From the NCBI RefSeq assembly GCF_002870125.1, contig NZ_PNEO01000003.1, forward strand, positions 248,001 to 312,000: 64,000 nt of DNA, read 5' to 3'. Under the pieces are notes generated by a model. It did no database searches, had not been told where the DNA came from, and was given only the letters and a program-made list of their open reading frames with translations. Below are positions 29,603 to 40,204 of this stretch, in pieces. This DNA is from Burkholderia sp. WAC0059. Its GTDB lineage: Bacteria; Pseudomonadota; Gammaproteobacteria; Burkholderiales; Burkholderiaceae. Position 1 is the first letter of the stretch, and each line of letters begins with the position of its first letter. Made by a program: the position numbers and the translations under genes.

Positions 29603-30022
29603 CTACTTGGGCTCGAATTGTAGCGCAGCCGAATTGATGCAGTACCGAAGTCCCGTGGGCGCCGGGCCGTCCTCGAAAACGTGCCCGAGATGGGCGCCGC
29701 AGTGCTTGCAGCGCACCTCGATGCGCAGCATGCCGTGCGAGCGGTCGGTCTTCTCCTCGATCACCTCGCCGTCGATGGGCCGGAAGTAGCTCGGCCAGCC
29801 GCAGCCGGCGTCGAACTTCGTGTCGGACTCGAAGAGCGGCGTGCCGCAGCAGACGCAGTCGTAGACGCCGCGCGCCCAGTGGTCCCAGTAGCGCCCGGCA
29901 AACGGACGCTCGGTCGCGGCGCGGCGCGTGACCTGGTATTCGACCTCGGAGAGCTGCGCGCGCCATTCGGCGTCGTCCTTGTGGGCGGGGTAGGTGTCGG
30001 CGTTGTGGTCGTCCTGGCTCAT
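29603..30022 (-). CDS. msrB: Peptide-methionine (R)-S-oxide reductase MsrB
   Basis: 139 residues. Two CxxC pairs bind zinc (within [12 protein letters not shown] and [11 protein letters not shown]), and the catalytic Cys is in [11 protein letters not shown]. Other family motifs are [18 protein letters not shown] and [10 protein letters not shown]. It reduces methionine-R-sulfoxide in proteins with thioredoxin. It heads the msrB-yciB-bolA-ppi run, with 71 bases to yciB. The next gene upstream is selO, also linked to redox stress. Confidence 0.93.
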   Translation of the reverse strand: MSQDDHNADTYPAHKDDAEWRAQLSEVEYQVTRRAATERPFAGRYWDHWARGVYDCVCCGTPLFESDTKFDAGCGWPSYFRPIDGEVIEEKTDRSHGMLRIEVRCKHCGAHLGHVFEDGPAPTGLRYCINSAALQFEPK

Positions 30023-30157
30023 GGCGGGTCCTCGTTTTCTGCGGATGAATCCGGATGGGGCGATTCGGTGTGGGTTGGTACACGCGGGGACGGCGGCGCG
30101 TCCGTGCCGTGGCGCTCGCCGCTGCCACGGACGCATCGCGGGCGTATCAGGCCGGCG

Positions 30158-31759
<1,602 letters not shown>

Positions 31760-31877
31760 GTTGAGCACCTGTGGATTAATCGATATTGTAAATCCGTGTC
31801 CGCCGGGCTGCTGGCCAGCGGATGGGGCGCGAGCGGCGCGGTTGGGCGAACGGGCTGGGCAAACAGGGCGGAAAGAC

Positions 31878-32528
31878 ATGAACGGCACGAGCGGCATGAG
31901 GAAAGACGGCAGCGAGGTGCTGCTGGCCATCGACCTGCAGAACGATTTCATGCCGGGCGGCGCGCTGGCCGTGACGGCGGGCGACGAGGTCGTGCCCGTC
32001 GTGAACCGGCTCGCGGGCGCGTTCGCCCATGTCGTGCTGACCCAGGACTGGCATCCGGCCGCGCACGTCTCGTTCGCGGCCAACCATCCGGGACGGCAAC
32101 CCTTCGAAACGCTGACGTTGCCCTACGGCGAGCAGGTGCTCTGGCCCGTCCATTGCGTGCAGGGCACCGAAGGCGCTGCGCTGCATCGCGGGCTCGACGT
32201 ACCGCACGCGCGGGCGCTGATCCGCAAGGGGCATCACGCGGACGTCGACAGTTACTCCGCGTTCCTCGAAGCCGATCGCAAAACGCCGACCGGTCTTGCC
32301 GGCTATCTGCGCGAGACGGGCGTCACGCGCGTCTACTGCTGCGGGCTCGCAACCGATTATTGCGTGGCGTGGTCGGCGCTCGACGCGCGCGCGGCCGGTT
32401 TCGAGGTGCGGCTCGTCGAGGACGCCTCGCGCGCGATCGACCTGAACGGCTCGCTCGCGGCGGCCTGGGCGCAACTGCAGGCGGCGGGCGTGCAGCGGGT
32501 GCAGTCCGGCGACGTGCTGGGCCGGTAG
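31878..32528 (+). CDS. pncA: Nicotinamidase/pyrazinamidase PncA
   Basis: 216 residues from the ATG at 31878. The catalytic triad of the isochorismatase-like fold is visible: Asp 23 (LAIDLQNDF), Lys 117 (LIRKGHH) and Cys 162 ([10 protein letters not shown]). The metal-binding Asp/His residues lie in [18 protein letters not shown], and [11 protein letters not shown] is also conserved. It deamidates nicotinamide to nicotinate for NAD recycling in the cytosol. An ATG at 31896 is an alternative start. Confidence 0.94.
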   Translation: MNGTSGMRKDGSEVLLAIDLQNDFMPGGALAVTAGDEVVPVVNRLAGAFAHVVLTQDWHPAAHVSFAANHPGRQPFETLTLPYGEQVLWPVHCVQGTEGAALHRGLDVPHARALIRKGHHADVDSYSAFLEADRKTPTGLAGYLRETGVTRVYCCGLATDYCVAWSALDARAAGFEVRLVEDASRAIDLNGSLAAAWAQLQAAGVQRVQSGDVLGR

Positions 32529-32710
32529 TTTCTTCTGTGGTTTTTCGATCGATTTCCGCCCGACCGCGCCGGGCCGGACGACGAGGTATCCACGCGGTCC
32601 GGCGCCTTGCGCGAAGGGCCGCACGGGTATCATGGCGAAATCGCGGCCAGGCGGGCACGCCCGAAGCCTGCCCGATCGATTCGCTGCCAACCGGACTGGG
32701 AGAGACGACG

Positions 32711-33007
32711 TTGATTCGCCATATCGTGACATGGACGCTGAAGGAAACGGCCGAGGGCGCGACGCGCGCCGAAACCGCGGCGAAGCTCAAAATGCCGCTC
32801 GAAGGCTACCGCCATCTCGTGCCGGGCATCCTGCCTCCCGAAGCCGGCGTCGTCTCGACCTTCGACGTCGCGCTGGTCTCCGATTTTGCCGACAAGGCCA
32901 ACAAGGCCGCGCTCGACGCGTATCGGGACCATCCTGACCATCGGACCGTCAAGCGTTTCGTGGGCGCCGTGGCCGAAACGCGCCAGTGCGTCGGCTCTCT
33001 CGCGTGA
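32711..33007 (+). CDS. Dabb (stress-responsive A/B barrel) domain protein
   Basis: 98 residues from a TTG start at 32711 (GGGAGAG ribosome site about 5 bases upstream). The N-terminus LIRHIVTWTLKE and the segment VVSTFDVALVSDFADKANKAALDAYRDHPDH are typical of the dimeric alpha/beta-barrel Dabb family. The role of these small proteins in bacteria is unclear. The stop overlaps a possible GTG start of the next thioesterase gene as GTGA, suggesting one transcript. Confidence 0.82.
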   Translation: MIRHIVTWTLKETAEGATRAETAAKLKMPLEGYRHLVPGILPPEAGVVSTFDVALVSDFADKANKAALDAYRDHPDHRTVKRFVGAVAETRQCVGSLA

Positions 33008-33015
33008 GCGCGGCC

Positions 33016-33519
33016 ATGTCCGACACGCACGACAGCGCGGCCACGCCGCGGCTCATCATCGAAAGTCCGTTCATCGAACATCTCGGCGCGCAGCTCGTGA
33101 GCGCCGCGAACGGTGCGAGCGAGCTGGTGCTGTCGCTCGCGGAACGTCATCTGAACACCTGGGACGTCGTGCACGGCGGCGTGACGATGACGCTCGCCGA
33201 CGTCGCGCTGGCCATGGCCGCGCGCAGCCTCGCCACCGACGGCGCGGGCGTCGTCACGGTCGAGATGAAGGTCAATTTCATGCAGCCCGGCCGGGGCGAG
33301 CTGCGCGCGAGCGGCCGCGTGCTGCATCGCTCGACGACCATGGCGTACTGCGAGGGCGAGATCCGCGACAGCGAAGGCCACTTCGTCGCGAAGGCACTCG
33401 GCACCTTCAAGTACCTGCGGCGGCTCGCGGTCGGCCGCGACGTCGCGAGCCAGCGCCGGCGCGGCGAACCTTCCGTCACGCAGGCCACGTCGGCTGCGCC
33501 CGGGTCCGGCGGCGACTGA
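33016..33519 (+). CDS. PaaI-type hotdog-fold thioesterase
   Basis: 167 residues from the ATG at 33016 (a GTG at 33004, overlapping the previous stop, is also possible). The hotdog core shows ERHLNTWDVVHGGVTMTLADVALAMA, with the HGG motif and catalytic Asp region of PaaI-like acyl-CoA thioesterases, then VTVEMKVNFMQPGRG and AKALGTFKYL. The C-terminal 30 residues are a non-conserved Arg/Ser/Ala tail. Likely hydrolyses an acyl- or aryl-CoA; the substrate is unknown. Confidence 0.85.
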   Translation: MSDTHDSAATPRLIIESPFIEHLGAQLVSAANGASELVLSLAERHLNTWDVVHGGVTMTLADVALAMAARSLATDGAGVVTVEMKVNFMQPGRGELRASGRVLHRSTTMAYCEGEIRDSEGHFVAKALGTFKYLRRLAVGRDVASQRRRGEPSVTQATSAAPGSGGD

Positions 33520-33529
33520 CGCGATCGCG

Positions 33530-33760
33530 ATGGGGGTTGCAATGGAGGCGGCTCCGGTCTCCCGACGCGCCGACTCCCGCACGACGCTCAATCCGAAAAT
33601 CGTCCAGATGCTCGACATGGCGGCGCGCGCCGACCGGCCGCCGTACATCTGCTGACGCCGGCCGGGGCGCGCGGCCGACGAAAAGAGCGCGCCGACTCCC
33701 GAAATCGAAATCGCGCGGACGCCGATGCCTTCGGTCGATTTCACCGCTCAGCGCGGGACG
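33530..33760 (+). pseudogene. Remnant of an alpha/beta-hydrolase-3 (HSL-type) esterase gene
   Basis: The frame from the ATG at 33530 encodes NPKIVQMLDMAARADRPPY, the usual N-terminus of hormone-sensitive-lipase-type esterases, and stops at 33655. From 33652 a second frame continues with LTPAGARAADEKSAPTPEIE and PMPSVDFT, which is what should follow in that family. The gene is therefore frameshifted near 33645-33655 and cut off near 33760, where the convergent NRDE gene ends. The catalytic domain (HGGG, GDSAG) is absent. Confidence 0.65.
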
Positions 33761-34584
33761 ACCTCGAATGCTTCGCGACGCTCGAAATGGCCCGGACGCT
33801 CGATCCGGTGCGAGCCGTCGTCGTCGCTGCGCTCGATCACGTCGATCGCGAAACGCCGCGCGCCGCGCGCGCTCACGCGCAGCGCCGTCGTACTGCGCGT
33901 GCCGTATCCGGGCGTCTCGATGAACGCCGCCGACAGCGCGCGCTCCCGTTCGAGCGGAATGCCCGTCGCGGGCAGTTCGTCGTCGCACGCCGGTTGCGGG
34001 TCGCGCATCATCTCGACAAGCGTTTCAAGCGGGACGGCAGGGTCGTTCGCCAGTTCACGCGCGAGCGTCGCGCGTTTGCACACGAGCTTCGGCCAGGGCG
34101 TGTCGAGCACCGCGTTCGAAATGCCGTGCGTGCCCCCGGCCAGCAATTCGGGCGAGCCGGCGCGGTTGCCGCGATTGCTGCGGTTGCAATACCAGCCGAG
34201 TTCGCGGCGCGTCCAGTCGCCGACGAGCAGGTTGAAGCCGTTATAGCGGTCGCCGTCGCGCGCGACCCGGTGCAGATATTCGAGCGGCGTCGCGCCCGGT
34301 TCGCCGGCGAGCCAGTCGGACACGAGCGTGCCGCGCGTGGGCGCGTCGGCCCGCGTTTCGTCGGGCGCGCGGTAGTTGGTGAGCGCGGCGAAGCGGCCGT
34401 CGCGCGTGAGCCCGAGCCAGGTGCCGCCGCCCACGAGATCGCGGCCGGCGAGCAGCCCCGGCTCGTCCTTCCACCAGTGCAGGGGCTCGGCCTCGCGCCG
34501 GAAGAACTCGTCGCGGTTCGCGACGAGCGTGAAGAGCGGGCCGTCGGTCTCGCGGGGACGCCAGTCGAAGACGATCAGGCACAT
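33748..34584 (-). CDS. NRDE family (TANGO2-like) protein
   Basis: 278 residues. Begins MCLIVFDWRP and carries LVANRDEFFRREAEPLHWW, the NRDE signature, with Cys 2 as a possible Ntn-type nucleophile after Met removal. Other conserved parts are GGTWLGLTRDGRFAALTNYR, HGISNAVLDTPWPK and ERERALSAAFIETPGYGTRSTTAL. The eukaryotic relative TANGO2 is implicated in heme or lipid handling; the bacterial function is unknown. Confidence 0.9.
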   Translation of the reverse strand: MCLIVFDWRPRETDGPLFTLVANRDEFFRREAEPLHWWKDEPGLLAGRDLVGGGTWLGLTRDGRFAALTNYRAPDETRADAPTRGTLVSDWLAGEPGATPLEYLHRVARDGDRYNGFNLLVGDWTRRELGWYCNRSNRGNRAGSPELLAGGTHGISNAVLDTPWPKLVCKRATLARELANDPAVPLETLVEMMRDPQPACDDELPATGIPLERERALSAAFIETPGYGTRSTTALRVSARGARRFAIDVIERSDDDGSHRIERPGHFERREAFEVVPR

Positions 34585-34752
34585 CGCCGGCGTTTCCCGG
34601 TCGACGCGGTACGCCGACGGTTTTCGTGCAGGACGGACGTTCGCGGCAGCAAGGCCCGGGCAAACATGAGGCTCGCGATACGCGGCCGCGTGAACGGCAA
34701 GGCCGCGATCCCGCCGGGGCGGTCGATGCAGGCAGGCCGTCCGGGCAAGGCT

Positions 34753-35835
34753 TCAGCCCTCGGCCGGCAGCGCGTACGGCAGCGGCAGGAACGTCAGCGC
34801 GGGGCCGTCCGCCGCGCCCAGATGCACCGTGCCCGTTTCGAGCGCCGCGAGCTTGATTTCGGCCAGCAGGTCGATGCCGCCGTCGGGCGCCGCCGCCGCG
34901 TTGACCACCATGCCGCACGGCTGGCCGGGATCGCCGGAATGGAATAGCTCGGCGCCGGGCCGCGCCGCCTCGGGCGGCGCGCTCACGCTCGCAAGCGACA
35001 TGCGCCGCTTGATCGTGCCGCGATACTGGCTGCGCGCCACGACTTCCTGGCCCGGATAGCAGCCCTTGCGGAAGTTGACGCCGCCGACCACGTCGAAATT
35101 GACCATCTGCGGCACGAACTGCTCGGCCACGGGCTGCGTGATGCGCGGCACGCCCGCGCGCACGTCGAGCCAGTCCCAGACGGCCGGCGAGACGCGCGCA
35201 AGCGCGGGGCCGGCCGCCGCGAGCCGCGCCTCGACGGCCGCCTGCGGCCCGACCAGCAGATAGCGCGGCTGGCCGGCCGCGTCGGTCAGCCGGACCAGCG
35301 TGCCGGCCGGCCCGTCGACCTTGCCGTACTCGACGTCGGGCAGCGTATCGAAGGCGCCCGCCAGCGCGTCGCGCACGTCGCCCGCGAAACCGGCGACCAC
35401 GAGCGCTTCATTCGCGGCGTCGCCCGCGTCGACGAGTTTCGCCTTCGCGCGCAGCACGAACATCGACAGCCGCTTCTGCGCGGCGGCCTGGACGTCCTTC
35501 GCGACGACGAGCCGGATCGTCCCGCCGCCGGTCTTCCAGATCAGAAGCGACGCGAGCAGCCGTCCTTTCGGCGAACAATAGCCGGCGAGCCGCGCGAGCG
35601 TCGCGTCGAGATGTTCGACGTCGTTGGTGAGCTGGCCGTGCAGGAAGCTGGCGGCATCGTCGCCCTGCACGTCGATCACGCCGAATTGGGGCAGCACCGC
35701 GCAGGCGCCGCCGTTCAGCACGGCGTCGAAATCGGCGGAGGACGGCCGCGCGGCGGGCTGCGCCGACGCGGGCGAAGCGTGGGCGGCCGGGCCGTGCGAG
35801 GCGGCGGAGGAGGCGGGATCGAGCGGGACGTTCAT
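34753..35835 (-). CDS. ygfZ: Folate-binding protein YgfZ (iron-sulfur cluster maintenance)
   Basis: 360 residues, related to the GcvT fold. Conserved sections are FGVIDVQGDDAASFLHGQLTND, LAGYCSPKGRLLASLL and the hallmark FRKGCYPGQEVVARSQYRG with the essential Cys. The first 45 residues are an Ala/Ser/Pro-rich extension. YgfZ uses tetrahydrofolate in repair or assembly of some Fe-S enzymes. The start at 35835 is chosen over an upstream in-frame codon. It is divergent from mltG. Confidence 0.92.
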   Translation of the reverse strand: MNVPLDPASSAASHGPAAHASPASAQPAARPSSADFDAVLNGGACAVLPQFGVIDVQGDDAASFLHGQLTNDVEHLDATLARLAGYCSPKGRLLASLLIWKTGGGTIRLVVAKDVQAAAQKRLSMFVLRAKAKLVDAGDAANEALVVAGFAGDVRDALAGAFDTLPDVEYGKVDGPAGTLVRLTDAAGQPRYLLVGPQAAVEARLAAAGPALARVSPAVWDWLDVRAGVPRITQPVAEQFVPQMVNFDVVGGVNFRKGCYPGQEVVARSQYRGTIKRRMSLASVSAPPEAARPGAELFHSGDPGQPCGMVVNAAAAPDGGIDLLAEIKLAALETGTVHLGAADGPALTFLPLPYALPAEG

Positions 35836-35857
35836 GGATTCGTGCAGGAAGTCAACT

Positions 35858-35887
35858 CTGACTTTGGCGCAGGCAAGCAAGTATTAT
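35858..35887 (+). promoter_or_regulatory. Candidate promoter of the mltG-tmk-(holB) unit
   Basis: CTGACT and TATTAT are 18 bases apart on the plus strand. The -10 element matches consensus at 5 of 6 positions and ends 27 bases before the mltG start. It lies in the divergent ygfZ-mltG gap. Confidence 0.4.
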
Positions 35888-35914
35888 ATGGGGTCCACCC
35901 GAGTCACGTTTCGC

Positions 35915-36928
35915 ATGTCCCTCCTGAAGAAATGTCTTGCCTTTTGCGTCGCGCTGGCCGTTCTGGCCGTGCTCGTCGCAGGCGCCGCCGCCTGGCGCTG
36001 GGCAAGCACTCCGGTCAGCCTCGCCACCCCGCAGCTCGACGTCACCATCGCGCCGCGCAGCAGCGTGCGCAGCGTCACCGTGCAGTTGAACCGCGCCGGC
36101 GTGCCGGTCCGGTCCGACCTGTTCGTGCTGATGACGCGCCTGCTCGGCCGGCAGAGCCTGCTCAAATCGGGCAACTACGAATTCAGGCAGGGCGTGACGC
36201 CCTACGAACTGCTGCAGAAAATGTCGCTCGGCGACGTCGACGAGTCAGTGGCGACGATCGTTGAGGGCTGGACGTTCCGCCGGATGCGCGCGGAACTCGA
36301 CGCAAACCCGGCGCTGCGCCACGACACGGCCGGCATGAGCGACGCCGAGCTGCTCACGGCCATCGGCGCGCCGGCCGCGCCGCTCGACAACGGCGAGGGG
36401 CTGTTCTTCCCGGACACCTATCTGTTCGACAAGGGGACGAGCGATCTGGACATCTACCTGCGCGCCTACCGGCTCATGCAGACGCGGCTGGCCGCGGCCT
36501 GGGCCGCGCGCGAGCCGGGGCTGCCGCTCGCGACGCCCTACGAGGCGCTCACGCTCGCCTCACTGGTCGAGAAGGAGACGGGCAAGGCCGGCGACCGGCC
36601 GCTCGTCGCCGCCGTGTTCGCGAACCGGCTGCGCGCCGGCATGCCGCTGCAGACCGATCCGGCCGTCATCTACGGGCTCGGCGACCGCTATGCGGGCCGG
36701 CTGCACCGACAGGATCTGCATAGCAACACGCCTTACAACACTTACCTGCGTCCGGGCCTGCCGCCGACGCCGATCGCACTGCCCGGCGATGCGTCGCTGC
36801 AGGCCGCGCTGAACCCGGCGGCCACGACCGCGCTGTATTTCGTGGCGCGCGGCGACGGCAGCAGCGTTTTTTCCGACACGCTCGACGAACACAACAAGGC
36901 CGTCGACAAATACATCCGGGGGCAATGA
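35915..36928 (+). CDS. mltG: Endolytic murein transglycosylase MltG (YceG)
   Basis: 337 residues. One N-terminal transmembrane helix (about 6-28), then a LysM-like region and the YceG domain with [56 protein letters not shown] and [22 protein letters not shown]. The catalytic Glu is expected at about 219 (LVEKET). MltG cuts nascent glycan strands and sets their length. The gene overlaps tmk by 4 bases (ATGA). Confidence 0.94.
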   Translation: MSLLKKCLAFCVALAVLAVLVAGAAAWRWASTPVSLATPQLDVTIAPRSSVRSVTVQLNRAGVPVRSDLFVLMTRLLGRQSLLKSGNYEFRQGVTPYELLQKMSLGDVDESVATIVEGWTFRRMRAELDANPALRHDTAGMSDAELLTAIGAPAAPLDNGEGLFFPDTYLFDKGTSDLDIYLRAYRLMQTRLAAAWAAREPGLPLATPYEALTLASLVEKETGKAGDRPLVAAVFANRLRAGMPLQTDPAVIYGLGDRYAGRLHRQDLHSNTPYNTYLRPGLPPTPIALPGDASLQAALNPAATTALYFVARGDGSSVFSDTLDEHNKAVDKYIRGQ

Positions 36929-37548
36929 TGGCGCAGGGCAAGTTCATCACGTTCGAAGGCATCGACGGCGCGGGCAAGACCACGCATCTCGCGTGGTTTC
37001 GCGACCGGCTGGAGAAGAAGGTCGCGCCGACGGGCCATGCCGTCGTCATGACGCGCGAGCCCGGCGGCACGCCGCTCGGCGAGGCGCTGCGCGAACTGCT
37101 GTTGCACGACGCGATGGACCTCGAGACCGAGGCGCTGCTGATGTTCGCCGCGCGCCGCGAGCATCTGGCCCGCGTGATCGAGCCCGCGCTCGCGCGCGGC
37201 GACTGGGTGCTTTCGGACCGGTTCACCGACGCGACGTTCGCCTACCAGGGCGGCGGCCGCGGGCTGCCGCGCGACAAGCTGGAGGCGCTGGAGCGCTGGG
37301 TGCAGGGCGGTTTCCAGCCCGATCTGACCGTGCTGTTCGACATCCCGCCCGACACGGCGAGCGCGCGGCGCAGTGCGGCGCGCGAGCCCGACCGCTTCGA
37401 AAGCGAGACCGATGCGTTCTTCACGCGCACCCGCGCGGAATACCTGCGGCGAGCCGAAGAGGCTCCGTACCGGTTCGCGATCGTCGACTCGACGCAGAGC
37501 ATCGACGACATTCGGGTAAAGCTTGAGAATGTGATCTCAAGGCTTTGA
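36925..37548 (+). CDS. tmk: Thymidylate kinase
   Basis: 207 residues. P-loop [12 protein letters not shown] at the N-terminus, [34 protein letters not shown], and a LID-type region with Arg residues ([16 protein letters not shown]). It phosphorylates dTMP to dTDP. Its start overlaps the mltG stop as ATGA. The usual tight link to holB is loosened here by an AT-rich spacer of 86 bases. Confidence 0.95.
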   Translation: MMAQGKFITFEGIDGAGKTTHLAWFRDRLEKKVAPTGHAVVMTREPGGTPLGEALRELLLHDAMDLETEALLMFAARREHLARVIEPALARGDWVLSDRFTDATFAYQGGGRGLPRDKLEALERWVQGGFQPDLTVLFDIPPDTASARRSAAREPDRFESETDAFFTRTRAEYLRRAEEAPYRFAIVDSTQSIDDIRVKLENVISRL

Positions 37549-37634
37549 TTATTAATCCATATTAATGATTTTGATATCGGTCCAAAAATTCATGCAAAAC
37601 CTCAATAACATTCGTTAAATTATTGATTTATAAA
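37549..37634 (+). other. AT-rich spacer between tmk and holB
   Basis: 86 bases of strikingly low G/C in an otherwise G/C-rich operon, with repeated ATTAAT/TTAATT-like words. No Shine-Dalgarno sequence is visible before the holB ATG at 37635 (ATTTATAAA-ATG). It could hold a promoter or form an unstructured translation-start region. Confidence 0.5.
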
Positions 37635-38681
37635 ATGATCTATCCGTGGCAAACCGACGACTGGACGCGCCTGCAGCAACTGCGCGGGCATTGGCCCCAC
37701 GCGCTGCTGCTGCACGGCCAGGCCGGCATCGGCAAGCTGCATTTCGCCCGGCACCTGGCGCAGGGGCTGCTCTGCGAGACGCCCCAGCCGAACGGCGAGC
37801 CGTGCGGCACCTGCCCGGCCTGCCGCTGGTTCTCGCAGGGCAATCATCCCGACTACCGCATCGTCGTGCCGGAGGCGCTGGCCGCCGAAGCAGGCCAGGG
37901 CGCGGGCGGCGACGAGCCGGCCGGCAAGGCCGCGGAGGCCGACGGCGACGAGGGCGGCAAGAAAGGCCGGGCGCCGAGCCGGGAAATCCGCATCGAGCAG
38001 GTGCGCTCGCTGCTCGATTTCAGCGGCGTCGGCTCGCATCGCGGCGGCATGCGCGTCGTCGTGCTGTATCCGGCCGAGGCGCTCAACGTCGCGGCGGCCA
38101 ACGCGCTGCTGAAGACGCTCGAGGAACCGCCCGCCGGCGTCGTGTTCCTGCTCGTGTCGGCCCGTATCGACCGGCTGCTGCCGACCATCGTCAGCCGCTG
38201 CCGCCAGTGGCCGATGGGCTCGCCCTCGCCGCAGGCCGCCGAGGCCTGGCTGGTCGCGCAAGGCGTCGACGAGGCAGCGGCGCTGCTCGCCGAGGCCGGC
38301 GGCGCGCCGCTGGCCGCCCGTGCGCTCGCGCAGGACGAGAGCCGCGTGCTGCGCGACTGGACGCTCGGACAACTGGCGGCCGGCGCCGGCTGCGACGCGT
38401 TCGCCTGCGGCGAGGCGCTGCAAAAGCTGCCGGTGCCGCTCGTGCTCGGCTGGTTGCAGCGCTGGCTTTACGATCTGCTGGCCGAGCGCGCGGCCGGGCG
38501 GCCGCGCTATTTCCCGCACGCGGGCGCCTCGCTCGCGCGCTGCGCGCAACGGCTCGATCCGGCCGCGCTCGCAACCTTCATGCGGACCGTCACACGCCAG
38601 CGCGCCGTCGAAAACCATCCGCTCAACGCGCGGCTCGTTTTCGAGGCGCTGTTTCTCGGCTATCGTGAGCTGTTCGACTGA
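37635..38681 (+). CDS. holB: DNA polymerase III subunit delta prime
   Basis: 348 residues. The clamp-loader AAA fold shows LLLHGQAGIGKLHFARHLAQ (P-loop with Lys-Leu rather than Lys-Ser/Thr, as expected for a non-hydrolysing subunit). A zinc-binding Cys cluster (CETPQPNGEPCGTCPAC) and NVAAANALLKTLEEPPAGVVF follow, then SRCRQW. An acidic, Gly/Lys-rich insertion (about 88-115) separates the zinc site from the core. Start chosen at the ATG at 37635; an in-frame TTG lies 12 bases earlier. Confidence 0.92.
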   Translation: MIYPWQTDDWTRLQQLRGHWPHALLLHGQAGIGKLHFARHLAQGLLCETPQPNGEPCGTCPACRWFSQGNHPDYRIVVPEALAAEAGQGAGGDEPAGKAAEADGDEGGKKGRAPSREIRIEQVRSLLDFSGVGSHRGGMRVVVLYPAEALNVAAANALLKTLEEPPAGVVFLLVSARIDRLLPTIVSRCRQWPMGSPSPQAAEAWLVAQGVDEAAALLAEAGGAPLAARALAQDESRVLRDWTLGQLAAGAGCDAFACGEALQKLPVPLVLGWLQRWLYDLLAERAAGRPRYFPHAGASLARCAQRLDPAALATFMRTVTRQRAVENHPLNARLVFEALFLGYRELFD

Positions 38682-38768
38682 CGCGCCCGGGCTCACGCCG
38701 ATTTACGCCGACCCGCCCGCTTTTCCGGCCTGCCGCCTTCCGAAATCCGCCTCATTTTCCCGCACGCC

Positions 38769-39281
38769 ATGAGCCTTGCCTTCCGCGACGCCACGCTCGA
38801 CGACTTGCCCGCGATCGTCGAGATCTATAACGCCACGGTGCCGTCCCGGCAGGTGACGGCGGACCTCGAGCCCGTCAGCGTCGAGAGCCGTCTGCCGTGG
38901 TTTCGCGCGCACGGCCCGGACACGCGGCCGCTCTGGGTCGTCGAGGAGGCGGGGCGCGTCGTCGCCTGGCTGAGCTTTTCGGACTTCTACGGCCGCCCGG
39001 CCTACCGGCACACGGCCGAAGTCAGCATCTATCTGGCCGAGGCCGCGCGCGGCAAGGGGCTGGGGCGGCAACTGCTCGCCGCGGCGCTCGAGGCGGCGCC
39101 GCGCCTTCGCATCGACACGGTGCTCGGCTTCGTCTTCGGTCACAATGAGCCGAGCCTGCGGCTCTTTCGCCGCTTCGGCTTCGAGCCGTGGGGAACGCTG
39201 CCGCGCGTCGCGGTGCTCGACGGCGTGGAGCGCGATCTCGTGATTCTCGGCAAGCGCATGGCCGGCGCCGGACCCGCCTGA
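38769..39281 (+). CDS. GNAT acetyltransferase, phosphinothricin-acetyltransferase-like
   Basis: 170 residues. GNAT features are FRDATLDDLPAIVEIYNATV at the N-terminus, the acetyl-CoA-binding motif A in SIYLAEAARGKGLGRQLL, and FGHNEPSLRLFRRFGFEPWG. This layout is that of the PAT/YncA/MnaT group that N-acetylates phosphinothricin, methionine sulfone or similar amino acids. Substrate not predictable. Lies 87 bases after holB. Confidence 0.85.
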   Translation: MSLAFRDATLDDLPAIVEIYNATVPSRQVTADLEPVSVESRLPWFRAHGPDTRPLWVVEEAGRVVAWLSFSDFYGRPAYRHTAEVSIYLAEAARGKGLGRQLLAAALEAAPRLRIDTVLGFVFGHNEPSLRLFRRFGFEPWGTLPRVAVLDGVERDLVILGKRMAGAGPA

Positions 39282-39352
39282 GCGGCCCCGCAGTTTCGCG
39301 CGCCCCTCGCGCCGGCCCGTTTCGTCATCAGCACTCGTTGCAGGATTTGTCC

Positions 39353-40144
39353 ATGTTCGTCGACTCGCATTGCCACATCAACTTCGAAGGCCTCGCCGAG
39401 CGCCTGCCGCAGGTGCTCGAAAACATGCGCGAGCACGCCGTCACGCACGCGCTATGCGTGTCGGTCGATCTCGAAACGCTGCCGGCCGTGCTGGCCGTCG
39501 CCGAGGCCTGGGAGAACGTTTACGCGTCGGTCGGCGTGCATCCGGACCACGAGGACGCGAAGGAACCCAGCGTCGCCGAGCTCGTCGAGCTGGCCCGGCA
39601 CCCGAAGGTCGTGGCGATCGGCGAAACGGGGCTCGATTACTACCGGCTGGGCGAGCGGACGATCGCCGACATGGAATGGCAGCGCGAGCGCTTCCGCACA
39701 CACATCCGCGCCGCGCACGCGAGCGGCAAGCCGCTCATCATCCATACGCGCGCGTCGGCCGACGACACGCTGCGCATCATGGAAGAGGAGCGCGCCGGCG
39801 TGCCGGGCGGCGTGATGCACTGCTTCACCGAGCCCTGGCCCGTCGCCGAGCGGGCGCTCGCGCAGAATTTCCACATCTCGCTTTCGGGCATCGTCACGTT
39901 CAAGAGCGCGGCCGACGTGCAGGACGTCTCGCGCCGCGTGCCGCTCGCGCGGCTGCTGATCGAAACCGACTCGCCTTATCTCGCGCCCGTGCCTTATCGG
40001 GGCAAACCCAATGAACCTGCTTACGTCAGCCATGTCGGAAGATTCATTGCGCAGCAGCGCGGGCTGTCGGACACCGAGCTCGGCGATGCGACCACGCGGA
40101 ATTTTTTCCGGTTGTTCCGGATTCCGGGCGCCGCGGCAGCCTAG
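39353..40144 (+). CDS. TatD family metal-dependent hydrolase (YcfH type)
   Basis: 263 residues. TIM-barrel metallohydrolase motifs: DSHCHINF (HxH), AIGETGLDYYR, PLIIHTRAS, MHCFTE and LIETDSPYLAPVPYRGK. TatD proteins are Mg-dependent DNases; this YcfH-like branch often lies beside holB, as here, which supports a replication or repair link. The start at 39353 is set by the conserved FVDSHCH beginning. Confidence 0.9.
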   Translation: MFVDSHCHINFEGLAERLPQVLENMREHAVTHALCVSVDLETLPAVLAVAEAWENVYASVGVHPDHEDAKEPSVAELVELARHPKVVAIGETGLDYYRLGERTIADMEWQRERFRTHIRAAHASGKPLIIHTRASADDTLRIMEEERAGVPGGVMHCFTEPWPVAERALAQNFHISLSGIVTFKSAADVQDVSRRVPLARLLIETDSPYLAPVPYRGKPNEPAYVSHVGRFIAQQRGLSDTELGDATTRNFFRLFRIPGAAAA

Positions 40145-40153
40145 TCTTTCTGC

Positions 40154-40181
40154 TTGCAATACTCAATATTATCAATAACAT
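40154..40181 (+). promoter_or_regulatory. Possible promoter in the AT-rich leader of the ankyrin gene
   Basis: TTGCAA and TAACAT lie 16 bases apart within a 60-base AT-rich stretch. An AAGG ribosome site sits 7 bases before the ATG at 40205. Confidence 0.35.
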
Positions 40182-40204
40182 ATTTGAATATTTTAAGGTA
40201 AAAA

